The notes: generated by a model not told the origin, from the sequence alone. A DNA stretch of 64,000 bases from Robiginitalea aurantiaca (GCF_030380815.1 NZ_JAUDUY010000009.1:26970-90969); one strand, 5' to 3'; positions 54,731 through 63,655 are shown, counted from the stretch's first letter. Translations and numbers: made by a program.

Positions 54731-55912
54731 TTATTTGCTGTGTTCCAATACCATGGCTGAAGCTCCTCCACCACCATTGCATATAGCAGCAGCACCCAGG
54801 TGACCATTGTGTTGTCGAAGGACATGAATAAGGGTCACCAGGATTCGGGCTCCTGAACATCCAAGGGGGTGTCCGAGTGAAACCGCCCCTCCATGGACAT
54901 TTACATTCTTATCTGTGAGTCCCAATAGTTTGATATTAGCCAAACCAACAACACTGAAGGCTTCATTGAATTCGAAAAAGTCGATATCCTCCTGGGCTAT
55001 TCCTGCTTTGTCCAGCGCCAAGGGCAGGGCTTTGGCCGGAGCCGTTGTAAACCATTTGGGCTCCTGGGCTGCATCCGCATAAGACCTGATGGTCGCCAGG
55101 GGGGCTAATCCCAGTTCTGCAGCCTTATCTGCACTCATCAGAACCAGGGCGGCAGCCCCGTCATTGATGGTAGACGCATTGGCAGCGGTGACGGTACCTT
55201 CTTTCGTGAATGCGGGCCTGAGTTGAGGTATTTTCTCCATTTTCACATTGGTGTATTCCTCATCCCGTGAAACCACAAGTGGCTCACCGCGTCGTTGTGG
55301 GACCGATACAGGGATCACTTCATCGTCAAATTTGCCACTTTCCCAGGCAGCCGCAGAGCGGTTATATGATTGAATGGCAAAGGCATCCTGATCTTCCCGG
55401 CTGAATTCGTATTCCAGGGCACAGGCATCTGCACACACCCCCATGGCCTGTTGGTCGTAAGCATCGACCAGGCCGTCTTTTTGCATCCCATCGATCAGGG
55501 TTTCCGGCCCGAATTTCTTTCCGTTTCTCAGGTGCAGGTAATGTGGGATCAGGCTCATATTTTCCATACCACCGGCGACCATTATTTCCCGGTCTCCCAG
55601 GGCAATGGCCTGGGCAGCCTGCATTACGGCTTTCATTCCGGAAGCGCATACCTTGTTAACCGTAGTACAGGGCACTGTATCTGGAATCCCGGCATTGATC
55701 GCTGCCTGTCGCGCAGGTGCCTGCCCAGCGCCTGCCTGAACGACGTGCCCCATAATTACTTCCTGGACCCGTGATGGTTCAAGACCTATTTTATCAAGCG
55801 CAGCTTTAATTGCTGTAGCCCCGAGCTGTGGCGCAGGAACAGTAGATAAGGATCCCATAAAACTGCCTATGGGAGTGCGGACTGCGGAAACGATAACAAC
55901 CTCTTTCATCAA
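54731..55912 (-). CDS. Acetyl-CoA C-acyltransferase (thiolase)
   Basis: This thiolase of 393 residues catalyses condensation or cleavage of acyl-CoA with acetyl-CoA. The nucleophile is Cys88 or 89 in [11 protein letters not shown]. The C-terminal motifs are [19 protein letters not shown] (about 346-364) and the second Cys in [13 protein letters not shown]. Two Met codons open the frame; the second (55909, [15 protein letters not shown]) is the family start. No other beta-oxidation gene is adjacent, so the direction (degradation or acetoacetyl-CoA synthesis) is unknown. Confidence 0.94.
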   Translation of the reverse strand: MMKEVVIVSAVRTPIGSFMGSLSTVPAPQLGATAIKAALDKIGLEPSRVQEVIMGHVVQAGAGQAPARQAAINAGIPDTVPCTTVNKVCASGMKAVMQAAQAIALGDREIMVAGGMENMSLIPHYLHLRNGKKFGPETLIDGMQKDGLVDAYDQQAMGVCADACALEYEFSREDQDAFAIQSYNRSAAAWESGKFDDEVIPVSVPQRRGEPLVVSRDEEYTNVKMEKIPQLRPAFTKEGTVTAANASTINDGAAALVLMSADKAAELGLAPLATIRSYADAAQEPKWFTTAPAKALPLALDKAGIAQEDIDFFEFNEAFSVVGLANIKLLGLTDKNVNVHGGAVSLGHPLGCSGARILVTLIHVLRQHNGHLGAAAICNGGGGASAMVLEHSK

Positions 55913-55990
55913 TGTCTGTTTTCTGTTGCGAAATTAATAAATTTAAACGGATGCCTTTTCTGTTCTGATAAAAACCCCCGGGGTTTTTCC

Positions 55991-55998
55991 TATTTTTG
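55991..55998 (+). promoter_or_regulatory. Probable pgpH -7 promoter element
   Basis: TATTTTTG fits TAnnTTTG. Its last three bases form an apparent in-frame TTG start, which is therefore not the real start codon; the ATG at 56017 is. Confidence 0.5.
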
Positions 55999-56016
55999 AA
56001 CCCAAGTCCTGAAAAG

Positions 56017-58065
56017 ATGTCCAAACGCCTGGATTCCCTGTACCGATCCCAATCCGCAATCTACAAGTACATCCTGTATTTGCTGAGTGTCGCCTGTATT
56101 GTATTTTTCTTTCCCAGGGGAGGACAGTTTAAATATGAATTTCAAAAAGGAAAACCATGGCAATACGAGAACCTTTACGCCCCTTTTGATTTCTCAATAC
56201 GAAAGTCCCAGGAGGACATACAGGCGGAGCGAAATGCAATTCAGACAGAACAAATTCCGTATTACCGGTTTGACACTTCGGTCTCCGCAAATGTTTTCGA
56301 AGATTACAATACGCTTTTCCCTGAAGTATTTCAGGAAGCGTCGCTCTCCAGAAGGGGTTATGATTATATGCTTCGGGCCGGGGTTCAGATCCTCGATAGC
56401 ATTTACACCACTGGGGTTGCCTCAGTTGAGGAACACCCGCTTGACGGGGAAATCTACCTGGTTAGGAACAATGAGGCGCGAAGGATGCCGGCTAGGCTGG
56501 TCCACTATTCGGATTCCCTGGAATCCCTGGTCAGGACCATGGTTGGCAGGCAGGGTCTGGACCGGTATTCAGAAGATTTTGTAAGCCTCATGGCCCGGGT
56601 TGTCCGGCCCAATGTGCGCTCGGATTCCGAACTAACCGAAAAGGAAATTCAGAACAAGCTCGCCAACATATCCTCAACCCGGGGGAATGTGGATGAAGGG
56701 AAGCTTATTATTGCCAAAGGGGAAGTCGTGGAGTCCGAAAACCTGAAGATTCTCGAATCCCTCAAATCCGAATACGAGTCTGAATTATGGACCGCCAGCA
56801 ATTCCTATTTCATCCTAGCGGGTTATACGATCCTCGTCGCCCTTGTTTTGATGATGCTTTTGCTATTTCTCAAGAAATATCGCCCTGAGGTGTATCGGAA
56901 CAATGTTAACGTAACTTTTATCTTCTTCAATATCCTCGTGGTCGTTTTCCTGACCACTTTGGTGGTTAAGTATAACGCAGGCCTTGTTTACGTCGTGCCC
57001 CTTTGTATTCTTCCGCTCATTCTTAAAACCTTTTTTGACGCCCGCCTCGGTTTGTTTGTTCACGTGCTTACCGTGCTGATCCTCGGGTTTGTAGTACCCA
57101 ACAGTTTTGAGTATATCTTTCTTCAGATTGTGGCTGGTATCGTCACCATCCTGACGATTTCTGAGCTGTATAAGCGGGCCAATCTCTTCATCTCGGTTGG
57201 GCAGATCACCCTGATTTATATTATCGGATATTTTGCATTTCACATTATACATGAAGGGAATCTTGAAAACGTGGTTTGGTTGAATTTTGGGTTCTTCCTG
57301 CTCAATGGGATGATTACGCTTTTTGCCCAACCGCTGATCTACATCTATGAAAAGATGTTTGGAATGGTATCCGATGTTTCACTTTTGGAACTTTCGGATA
57401 CCAACTCCAAGCTGCTCAAGGAAATGTCCAACAGGGCTCCCGGGACCTTCAACCACTCCCTTCAGGTGGCAAATCTGGCTGAGGCAGCCGCAAACGAGAT
57501 TGGGGCAAATGCCATGCTGGTTAGGGTAGGGGCGCTCTATCACGACATCGGGAAGATGAATGACCCCACTTTTTTTACAGAAAATCAAACGACAAATATC
57601 AATCCTCACGATGACCTGGACCCGGCCAAGAGTGCTGAGATTATTATCCGGCACGTGATTGAAGGCATTGAAATGGCCCGGAAAAACAACCTTCCGGACC
57701 GGGTGATCGACTTTATCCGGACCCATCACGGGACCACACTGGTGTACTACTTCTATAAAAAATCCATGGAAGAACAACCGGAAGATACCAGAGAGGAAGA
57801 TTTCAGGTATCCCGGACCCACGCCATTTTCCAGGGAAACCGCTATCCTGATGATGTCGGATGCTGTTGAAGCTGCCTCCAAAAGTCTTGTGAATCCAACC
57901 TATCCCATGCTCGATGCCTTTGTGGACCGGATCATAGACGGGCAGATGCAGGCCGGACAGTTTCTCAATGCGGACATAACCTTCAAGGATATCGAAGCGG
58001 TCAAAAAGGTTTTAAAACAACGCCTGACCAACATTTACCACCTGAGGGTTGAATACCCCGAATAA
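56017..58065 (+). CDS. pgpH: 7TM-HD domain cyclic-di-AMP phosphodiesterase (PgpH-like)
   Basis: This inner-membrane enzyme of about 682 residues has an N-terminal helix, a large extracytoplasmic 7TMR-HDED domain (about 40-260), seven transmembrane helices (about 265-470) and a cytoplasmic HD hydrolase domain. The HD domain shows FNHSLQVANLAEAAA (about 480), LYHDIGKMNDP (about 508) and RTHHGTTLVYYFY. PgpH enzymes hydrolyse c-di-AMP to pApA and so act in osmotic and potassium balance. The ATG at 56017 is preferred to a TTG 21 bases earlier. Confidence 0.92.
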   Translation: MSKRLDSLYRSQSAIYKYILYLLSVACIVFFFPRGGQFKYEFQKGKPWQYENLYAPFDFSIRKSQEDIQAERNAIQTEQIPYYRFDTSVSANVFEDYNTLFPEVFQEASLSRRGYDYMLRAGVQILDSIYTTGVASVEEHPLDGEIYLVRNNEARRMPARLVHYSDSLESLVRTMVGRQGLDRYSEDFVSLMARVVRPNVRSDSELTEKEIQNKLANISSTRGNVDEGKLIIAKGEVVESENLKILESLKSEYESELWTASNSYFILAGYTILVALVLMMLLLFLKKYRPEVYRNNVNVTFIFFNILVVVFLTTLVVKYNAGLVYVVPLCILPLILKTFFDARLGLFVHVLTVLILGFVVPNSFEYIFLQIVAGIVTILTISELYKRANLFISVGQITLIYIIGYFAFHIIHEGNLENVVWLNFGFFLLNGMITLFAQPLIYIYEKMFGMVSDVSLLELSDTNSKLLKEMSNRAPGTFNHSLQVANLAEAAANEIGANAMLVRVGALYHDIGKMNDPTFFTENQTTNINPHDDLDPAKSAEIIIRHVIEGIEMARKNNLPDRVIDFIRTHHGTTLVYYFYKKSMEEQPEDTREEDFRYPGPTPFSRETAILMMSDAVEAASKSLVNPTYPMLDAFVDRIIDGQMQAGQFLNADITFKDIEAVKKVLKQRLTNIYHLRVEYPE

Positions 58066-58138
58066 ATCTTCATTCTTCTTCTCGTAAATGGGCGTTTTTC
58101 GGCATAATAGTTGCTTGAATCCTCCTTGTAAAGACGAA

Positions 58139-58198
58139 ACATTCCTTCGTGATGTCCGGTTCTTTTTTCCGTGATCCGGCATTCATATGCAGGAATGT
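58139..58198 (+). promoter_or_regulatory. Possible structured element upstream of the MG2/plug gene
   Basis: ACATTCCT (58139-58146) can pair with AGGAATGT (58191-58198). Inside, ATG(t)CCGG (58152-58159) pairs with CCGGCAT (58176-58182) with one bulge. It lies about 100 bases before the next start. It could be a 3' end structure of pgpH mRNA or a leader; it is not a known riboswitch class that I recognise. Confidence 0.3.
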
Positions 58199-58301
58199 GC
58201 GGGGTTAAGCACTGATAATCAATTGTTAATTCCATCCTAAATGGATTGGAACGACAAGGGTTAACCGTTATTTTTAATAGGTCTACATAAAGCAATTAAC
58301 C

Positions 58302-60698
58302 ATGAGCAAAAACTTTTCACTTGTCGTCGTGCTATTCAGTGCTATCGCCTTGACTTACGCCCAGGGGGATATCAATGCTCCGGAATTCAATTGGAATGCA
58401 ACCCCGGTCTTTGAGATCCAGGAGCGCACCGCTGTTGATTCCCTTGCGTTATGGGAAGAGCACGTATACCTGCATGTGGACAAAGAAAAGGCAGATGCAG
58501 GGGAAATGATATTCTTCAAGGCCTATGTGTACAACGGACCTACCCAAAGGCGTCTGAGCCCCAGTGGCGTATTGCGTCTCGAGTTGCGGGATGCCAGTAA
58601 CGCCTTGGTAAGCACCCAGTATCATCCGGTTGCAGCAGGATCGGGAGAAGGCGTGCTGAAACTTCCCGAAAAATTAAAGGATGGACAATATGAATTATGG
58701 GCCTATACCCGATGGATGAAGAATTATGGTCAGGAGCAGTACTATCGCAAAACCATTCAGGTAGGTGATGATCCGGATCTGATGGATGCGACGGAGAACA
58801 AGGGTAATTACCGTCTGGAATTTTATCCGGAAGGCGGTCGCCTATTGGCCGGTATTTCCAATCGCCTGGTATTGTCCTCTCGTTCTGCCCAGGGCGCTAT
58901 TGGCTCCGTGGAAGGCAGCATTGTAGATGAAAATGGAAATACAGTCGCAGATGTCCAGTCGTATTCCAGAGGATATGGGATGGCCATTTTTCAACCTCAG
59001 GCAGGTAAAGTGTATTCCTTCAAACCGTCTGAAGGGCCCGTAGCCCGGCTGCCTGAAATTCAAAAAGAGGGGTATTCCCTCAAGGTAAATTCCCTTTCCC
59101 CTGAAAAAATCCGCATTGAAGTCTCAGCTACGGAATCTTTAACAGGAGTGCCCGTAGTCCTGGAAGGAAAGAAGGACACACAATCGTACTTTATACACGT
59201 GCTCGAACTAGAGGATGGCATGGCCTCCCTCGATATATCCAAAGCATCCCTTCCCCAGGGACTGATGACCTTTAGCCTTACCGGGATGGATCAGGTAAGC
59301 TGGGCCGAACGCCCAGTATGGATAGATACCAAAGAAGAACTGGTCATACAAGCCGAACCGCTTCGAAATAACCTGAGAAAGGATGGGAAGATGGCTTATC
59401 GGATAAAGGTTACAGACACTGAGGGGAACCCGGTACAAACGGATCTTTCTGCGGCGGTGAATAGCCCTTCATCCATTTCGAAGTCCGGAATAGACCAGTA
59501 TCTGAAACCCATATCAATCGATGCAGATCTGACAGACAGTAGAAGCATACGTTTTCTGGAGGACTTAAAGGCCCAGAGCCTGGCAGAAGAAGCAAAGGAG
59601 CGGGCAACCCCCAATGAAATTCGCTATCCGGTAGAACGCAGCCTTGAATTACACGGTGCGGCCTATACCCTGGACAATGTGCTGTTGGCTAATACGGATA
59701 TTCAGATGATGGCCACCTCTGATTCAACCCTGGTGATTCGTGAACTCAAGACAGATGCTGCAGGGATTCTGCATGTTGAGGATTTGAATGTCATCGGGGA
59801 GACTCAATTTGTTTTCAGGACAAAAAGCGAGGAACAGGAGGGAAGGCTTGTGAAACTGAGGCCTATTACTGAAACCCTGAGCCGGGGAAAGGGGGCAACT
59901 AAGACTGAAGCACCATCCGAAGCGGAGGTGACGGAGAGCAAGATATTGCGCAAGGCACAACGCAAGAAGGAATTTGTAGAAACAACACCCCCGGTCGCGT
60001 TTGATACCACAGGTGTGGTACAACTCAAAGAAGTAACCGTAGAAGACTTGCGTAAAAGGGAACAGGAATTAGTGCCCAGCCTGTACGGGATCCGGCCAAA
60101 TCCGAATGACGTGGTCTACCAGGATATTAAGAAACCCCTTCCCATGGACATTCTTTTGCGCAAAATACCTGGTGTACAAATAACTTATACCGTGGAGGGC
60201 TTACCTCAGCTCTATCACCTCAGACGGGGTGGAGGCAGTATTCTGTGGGTGGTTGACGGTCAGGTACTGAGAACGCAAAACGATCCCTATTTGAGCCCGC
60301 TGACCTTTTTAACCCCCTTGGATATCCTTCGGATGGAATTTATCATCGATGCCGGCCAGGCCGCTATTTTTGGGGTACAGGCGCCAACCGGAGTTATGAT
60401 TGTGTATACTCGGAGTGGCAATATGCTGGACTACGTGAACCGAAAGGAAGGCGGGCTGTATTTTAAAGGCTATGAACCTGCTCTGGACTTCGACACCTAT
60501 ATTGCCGAACGGCAAAAGAATCGTAAACTTCGAAAAACACCTTCCCCCACTTTGTATTGGAATCCTTCCATACAGACCGATAAGAATGGGGAGGCAGTTA
60601 TCGAGTTTTCTGCCCCTGCCGAGGTAAAGGATGCAGTGCTCTCGGTGGAAACGCTCACCCCTGACGGCAGGGTAGGGTCGTTTCGGAAGGCTTTTTGA
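58302..60698 (+). CDS. Exported MG2-like protein with TonB-receptor plug domain but no barrel
   Basis: This 798-residue protein has a signal peptide (about 1-20, ALTYAQ) and a macroglobulin-type MG2 domain at about 45-150 (VYLHVDKEKADAGEMIFFKAY). Several beta-rich domains follow to about 530, then a Lys/Glu-rich linker and a TonB-dependent receptor plug (about 600-705, LLRKIPGVQI...ILWVVDGQVL...GVMIVYTR). A final immunoglobulin-like piece (IQTDKNGEAVIEFSAPAEV) ends the protein. No 22-strand barrel follows, so it cannot be a transporter by itself. It is probably periplasmic or surface-bound; function unknown. A TATTTTTA element 20 bases after a TTG (58246) may drive it. Confidence 0.82.
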   Translation: MSKNFSLVVVLFSAIALTYAQGDINAPEFNWNATPVFEIQERTAVDSLALWEEHVYLHVDKEKADAGEMIFFKAYVYNGPTQRRLSPSGVLRLELRDASNALVSTQYHPVAAGSGEGVLKLPEKLKDGQYELWAYTRWMKNYGQEQYYRKTIQVGDDPDLMDATENKGNYRLEFYPEGGRLLAGISNRLVLSSRSAQGAIGSVEGSIVDENGNTVADVQSYSRGYGMAIFQPQAGKVYSFKPSEGPVARLPEIQKEGYSLKVNSLSPEKIRIEVSATESLTGVPVVLEGKKDTQSYFIHVLELEDGMASLDISKASLPQGLMTFSLTGMDQVSWAERPVWIDTKEELVIQAEPLRNNLRKDGKMAYRIKVTDTEGNPVQTDLSAAVNSPSSISKSGIDQYLKPISIDADLTDSRSIRFLEDLKAQSLAEEAKERATPNEIRYPVERSLELHGAAYTLDNVLLANTDIQMMATSDSTLVIRELKTDAAGILHVEDLNVIGETQFVFRTKSEEQEGRLVKLRPITETLSRGKGATKTEAPSEAEVTESKILRKAQRKKEFVETTPPVAFDTTGVVQLKEVTVEDLRKREQELVPSLYGIRPNPNDVVYQDIKKPLPMDILLRKIPGVQITYTVEGLPQLYHLRRGGGSILWVVDGQVLRTQNDPYLSPLTFLTPLDILRMEFIIDAGQAAIFGVQAPTGVMIVYTRSGNMLDYVNRKEGGLYFKGYEPALDFDTYIAERQKNRKLRKTPSPTLYWNPSIQTDKNGEAVIEFSAPAEVKDAVLSVETLTPDGRVGSFRKAF

Positions 60699-60799
60699 TG
60701 AAATTTGCCCCCCGAGGGATAGAAATCCCGTCGATTGCAGGCAAATTTGTCCCGAATTAAAGGGGGTGTTTTTTAGGGTCTAAAAAAAACCTGAAAAAG

Positions 60800-60830
60800 T
60801 TGCGTGCCAGTCTCTGAAAAACTACATTTG
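60800..60830 (+). promoter_or_regulatory. tRNA-Ser/tRNA-Pro promoter, Bacteroidota type
   Basis: TTG (60800-60802), 20 bases, then TACATTTG (60823-60830), fully consistent with the consensus. It lies 48 bases before the tRNA-Ser. Confidence 0.75.
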
Positions 60831-60878
60831 CCTCCGCAATTAAGGGATTGATTCCCGAACGTTCATAACATATTTATT

Positions 60879-60962
60879 GGAGAGGTGCCGGAGTGGTAAC
60901 GGAGCAGATTGCTAATCTGTCGACGGGTAACCGTCGCCTGGGTTCGAGTCCCAGTCTCTCCG
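60879..60962 (+). tRNA. tRNA-Ser (anticodon GCT)
   Basis: Acceptor stem GGAGAGG pairs with TCTCTCC (60955-60961, one G-U) and the discriminator is G. The anticodon loop is TTGCTAA with GCT at 60911-60913. A long variable arm (CGACGGGTAACCGTCG) is typical of class II tRNA, and the T loop is TTCGAGT. CCA is not encoded. Confidence 0.96.
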
Positions 60963-61000
60963 CTGAGATCGGATCCGTTCCGGTATTCAAAAATAATTTT

Positions 61001-61075
61001 CGGGGTGTAGCGTAGCCCGGTTATCGCGCCTGCTTTGGGAGCAGGAGGCCGCAGGTTCGAATCCTGCCACCCCGA
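61001..61075 (+). tRNA. tRNA-Pro (anticodon TGG)
   Basis: Acceptor CGGGGTG pairs with CACCCCG (ending 61074) and the discriminator is A. The anticodon loop TTTGGGA has TGG at 61036-61038, and the T loop is TTCGAAT. CCA is not encoded. The 3' half of this gene is the probable integration site of the element that follows, since an integrase starts about 220 bases downstream. Confidence 0.96.
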
Positions 61076-61098
61076 CGAACCGCATTCAGCGGACAACA

Positions 61099-61139
61099 AA
61101 AGCACTGTTAACTGACTGTTTGACAGTGCTTTCTCTTTT
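61099..61139 (+). terminator. tRNA operon terminator
   Basis: AAAGCACTGT (61099-61108) pairs with ACAGTGCTTT (61123-61132) and is followed by TCTCTTTTT. Just beyond it is a perfect 14-bp palindrome, AAATGATATCATTT (61150-61163). Confidence 0.8.
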
Positions 61140-61293
61140 TAGCGATATCAAATGATATCATTTAAAACCAGCAAATATTAGTGGAGTCTGGTGAAGACTT
61201 CGGTACGTTCATTGCGCATAATTTAGCCTGACAAAAGGCTGTTTTGGGATGTCTTTGCTCGCAAGGATTGTTTCAAACTTAAAAACCTGTATT

Positions 61294-62556
61294 ATGCGCA
61301 ATTCCAACACGTTAGCTGTATTAATTTTCGTAAGGGACCATACCGGGAACCCTCAAAACCTCACTATTTACGCCCGAATTACTGTCAATCAAAGGCGGGC
61401 GGAAATCAGCCTTAAACGCAATGTTGCGGTGAATGAATGGGACCCTAAACGGGGCAAAATGATCGGTACCCACCATAAGGCCCGTTTAATGAACAGCTAC
61501 TTGGATGAGGTCCATCGGCTAATCATGGAGGCGCACCGGCAACTGCTATCGGAAGGAAAAGCCATTACTGCCCAAGCCATCAAAGCCAGGTATTTGGGCA
61601 CGGATGAGGATTTCAAGACCCTGAAGGATATTCTGGAGTACCACAACAATACTCAAGCATCCGTCCTGGCACCGGGTACATTGAAGAACTATTCCGGAAC
61701 GGGGAAATACCTTTTTCGTTTTTTGGAAGAAAAATATGGGATCCCCGACATCCCCCTTAAGCGACTAAATTATCAGTTTATAACTGAGTTCGAACATTAC
61801 ATTCTAAATACGGCTCACCTGCAACGCTACAAGCCCTGTACTCAAAACGGTGCCATGAAGCATATGGAGCGGCTGATGAAAATGGTGCGTTTGGCCGTGC
61901 GATTGGAATGGCTTGATAAAGACCCGTTCGTAAATTATAAGAGACGCTATAAGAAGGTTGAACGGACTTTCCTGACCCAACGAGAACTGAGACGGATAGA
62001 GGAGACAATCTTTAACCATGTTGGGGTTGAACGCGTGAAGGATGTTTTTCTTTTTTCATGTTATACCGGCCTTTCTTACATCGATGTATTTGGGCTTACA
62101 AGGGATCAACTTGTTTTAGGCATTGACGGGAACTACTGGATTAATACACAACGGGAGAAAACATCGCAAGCCGTAAAAGTTCCTTTACTACCCCAGGCAA
62201 TGGCGATCATTGAAAAATACCTGGCGGATCCGTATACCAATGAACGGGGTAGGCTCCTGCCGGTGTATAGCAATCCCAAAACCAACAGGCATCTCCGAGA
62301 GATCCGTCAGGCTTGCGGCATCCATAAGCACATAACCTTTCATACCGCCAGGCATACATTTGCCACCACCATAACGTTATCCAATGGAGTGCCCATCGAG
62401 TCAGTATCCAAAATGCTTGGCCATACCAAGCTCTCCACCACACAGATTTATGCCCGCGTGCTTGAAAGGAAAGTCGGGCAGGATATGGAAATGCTCAGAC
62501 AAAAAATGGTAGTTGCGCAACCAACTACCAATCGCCGTTTGCAGAACGAAGGGTAG
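61294..62556 (+). CDS. Tyrosine recombinase (IntDOT-like integrase)
   Basis: This site-specific integrase of 420 residues has an N-terminal arm-binding domain (about 1-95), a SAM-like core-binding domain (about 110-215) and the catalytic domain. The residues are His350 and Arg353 (HTARHTF), His377 (LGHTKLS) and the nucleophile Tyr386 (TTQIYARV). At the first catalytic Arg position there is Ser261 (YTGLSYIDV), as in IntDOT of Bacteroides CTnDOT. ATG 61294 is preferred to an in-frame ATG 45 bases upstream. Its place next to tRNA-Pro marks the left end of an integrated element whose other end is outside the window. Confidence 0.93.
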   Translation: MRNSNTLAVLIFVRDHTGNPQNLTIYARITVNQRRAEISLKRNVAVNEWDPKRGKMIGTHHKARLMNSYLDEVHRLIMEAHRQLLSEGKAITAQAIKARYLGTDEDFKTLKDILEYHNNTQASVLAPGTLKNYSGTGKYLFRFLEEKYGIPDIPLKRLNYQFITEFEHYILNTAHLQRYKPCTQNGAMKHMERLMKMVRLAVRLEWLDKDPFVNYKRRYKKVERTFLTQRELRRIEETIFNHVGVERVKDVFLFSCYTGLSYIDVFGLTRDQLVLGIDGNYWINTQREKTSQAVKVPLLPQAMAIIEKYLADPYTNERGRLLPVYSNPKTNRHLREIRQACGIHKHITFHTARHTFATTITLSNGVPIESVSKMLGHTKLSTTQIYARVLERKVGQDMEMLRQKMVVAQPTTNRRLQNEG

Positions 62557-62676
62557 GGAAGGGGTATCCTTACTCGTGAATCTAAGGCCGTATTGTGGGT
62601 AATACTAGCGGGAAGTACTTTCAAAGTATCCAATAATTTCTTTGCTCCGCAAAGGAAGTTCGGAAGAAGCAAGAGG

Positions 62677-62699
62677 GTAACCGGCGGCGCGCCGGTTAC
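62677..62699. repeat. GC-rich perfect inverted repeat between integrase and mobilization gene
   Basis: GTAACCGGCG, a 3-base spacer GCG, then CGCCGGTTAC: ten perfect pairs. No T-run follows on either strand, so a simple terminator is unlikely; a recombination or transfer-related site is possible. A smaller palindrome TACTTTCAAAGTA lies at 62616-62628. The rest of 62557-62815 shows no gene. Confidence 0.7.
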
Positions 62700-62783
62700 A
62701 ATTCATAAACGTCATGATTTCAATGAGTTATGTTGCTTCCGACTTCAGGCTCGCTCTCGTTTTTAATACAAAAAGGGTATAAC

Positions 62784-62800
62784 GAACTGATAATCAGTTC
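62784..62800. promoter_or_regulatory. Operator-like palindrome upstream of the mobilization gene
   Basis: GAACTGAT-A-ATCAGTTC is a perfect 8-bp inverted repeat ending 15 bases before the ATG at 62816, where a repressor would block expression. Autoregulation by the downstream protein is a guess. Confidence 0.5.
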
Positions 62801-62815
62801 AAATTTTCGTAAAAA

Positions 62816-63220
62816 ATGGATCCGGAATATCAAAATGAGCAGTTTATCACCTTACGGATCAAGGCATCCGTGGTGAAGGACTTTCGCACCTTTTGCAAAG
62901 CCCAGGAGACTTCACAGTCCGTTACTTTGAGGCACATGCTGGACTTTTTTGAAAGGAATCATCTCACCCCATGTGATTCCATTCCAAATGATCTAGGGAA
63001 AGTTGAGAAAAGGCTATTAAATCGCTTGAATGCCATAATTGGGGTATTAAGGGCTATCGAGCAAAAGCACACCAAGCCCACAGTTGAAATGCTGCAATCC
63101 CTTTTTGATGCTGAATTACAAGCAAATATCAATACCGAAACCGGGCGTATACCGACCTGGGACTCCAAAACACTGGAAGACGAGCTCAGAAGGTTTGAGC
63201 AGAGCGGTGGAACGTATTGA
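62816..63220 (+). CDS. BfmA/BtgA-type mobilization protein
   Basis: This 134-residue protein has an N-terminal DNA-binding-like part (FITLRIKASVVKDFRTFCKA, about 10-29). The core SQSVTLRHMLDFFERNHLTP (about 33-52) and RLNAIIGVLRAIEQKHTKPTVEMLQSLFD (about 70-98, in pieces) resembles the BfmA/BtgA proteins of Bacteroides mobile elements, which assist transfer. No relaxase gene is seen in the window. Expression may be controlled by the palindrome just upstream. Confidence 0.75.
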   Translation: MDPEYQNEQFITLRIKASVVKDFRTFCKAQETSQSVTLRHMLDFFERNHLTPCDSIPNDLGKVEKRLLNRLNAIIGVLRAIEQKHTKPTVEMLQSLFDAELQANINTETGRIPTWDSKTLEDELRRFEQSGGTY

Positions 63221-63289
63221 GTCTGCCTCGCTACGTAGGGTTAGTTTGGCAAGATTTGGGATTTGAACCGGGAAATTTGAAAATTCATA

Positions 63290-63450
63290 ATCCCATTGGA
63301 ACGCATAGGTGGAGTCGTACATGTAATCCTCGGCCAGAGGATCTATCTGCCAGAACCTACCAATTGATGGGTGTTCAGACCTAGGTCTTTTGTTAATTCT
63401 TGACCTTGATAGGTCTTGTAGTTGTATTCAACGCCATTTATCAAAGCGTT
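63290..63450 (-). pseudogene. Remnant of an RHS-repeat core domain gene
   Basis: Two pieces of the RHS core are readable on the minus strand in different frames. The first, 63450-63364, reads NGVEYNYKTYQGQEL then KDLGLNTHQ. The second, 63358 to about 63290, reads RFWQIDPLAEDY then MYDSTYAFQ. In intact RHS proteins about a dozen residues join these (D/Y-rich, ending GRFWQIDP), so a deletion and a frame change have occurred. No start codon and no conserved continuation (NPxxFxDPxG) are seen. The remnant begins inside the last codons of an antitoxin-like gene. Confidence 0.7.
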
Positions 63451-63655
63451 TCATGACTTTCTCATGAGGGGCGAACTGACCCTTGTCGGCCTGTTCGATC
63501 CCCTTCTGGATCTCTTGGCGTTCTTCCCCGTCCATTTCGTCCCACCAGTCGGTACGTTCCTCTTCAAACACCTTTTTGATCTTCGCCAACAGGGATTCTT
63601 CCTGTGTCTGCAAGAGCAGGTACATCAGTTCCAGTTTTATCGTTTCGATGTTCAT
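63428..63655 (-). CDS. Orphan antitoxin-like protein
   Basis: This small acidic protein (75 residues from the second Met, 78 from 63664) has a helical N-terminus (MNIETIKLELMYLLLQTQEE) followed by DWWDEMDGEERQEIQKGIEQ and a C-terminal GQFAPHEKVMKRFDKWR. The latter resembles antitoxins of RelE-type toxin modules in Bacteroidota. The toxin gene that should follow on the minus strand is missing; an RHS remnant occupies its place and overlaps the last codons. It may be a decayed toxin-antitoxin pair. Confidence 0.65.
   Translation of the reverse strand: MNIETIKLELMYLLLQTQEESLLAKIKKVFEEERTDWWDEMDGEERQEIQKGIEQADKGQFAPHEKVMKRFDKWR

Noticed and set aside
55996..56017. TTG start giving a 689-residue PgpH
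   Set aside because: The TTG is the end of the promoter element TATTTTTG; ATG 56017 gives the natural N-terminus.
58035..58295. Open frame of 86 codons on the minus strand after pgpH
   Set aside because: It overlaps the pgpH end, has no recognisable motif or start signal and covers a putative RNA structure; probably a chance frame.
60699..60760. Branched hairpin AAATTTGCC/GGCAAATTT enclosing GGGAT/ATCCC as an ncRNA
   Set aside because: No promoter or U-run is attached; most likely a 3' end structure of the preceding mRNA.
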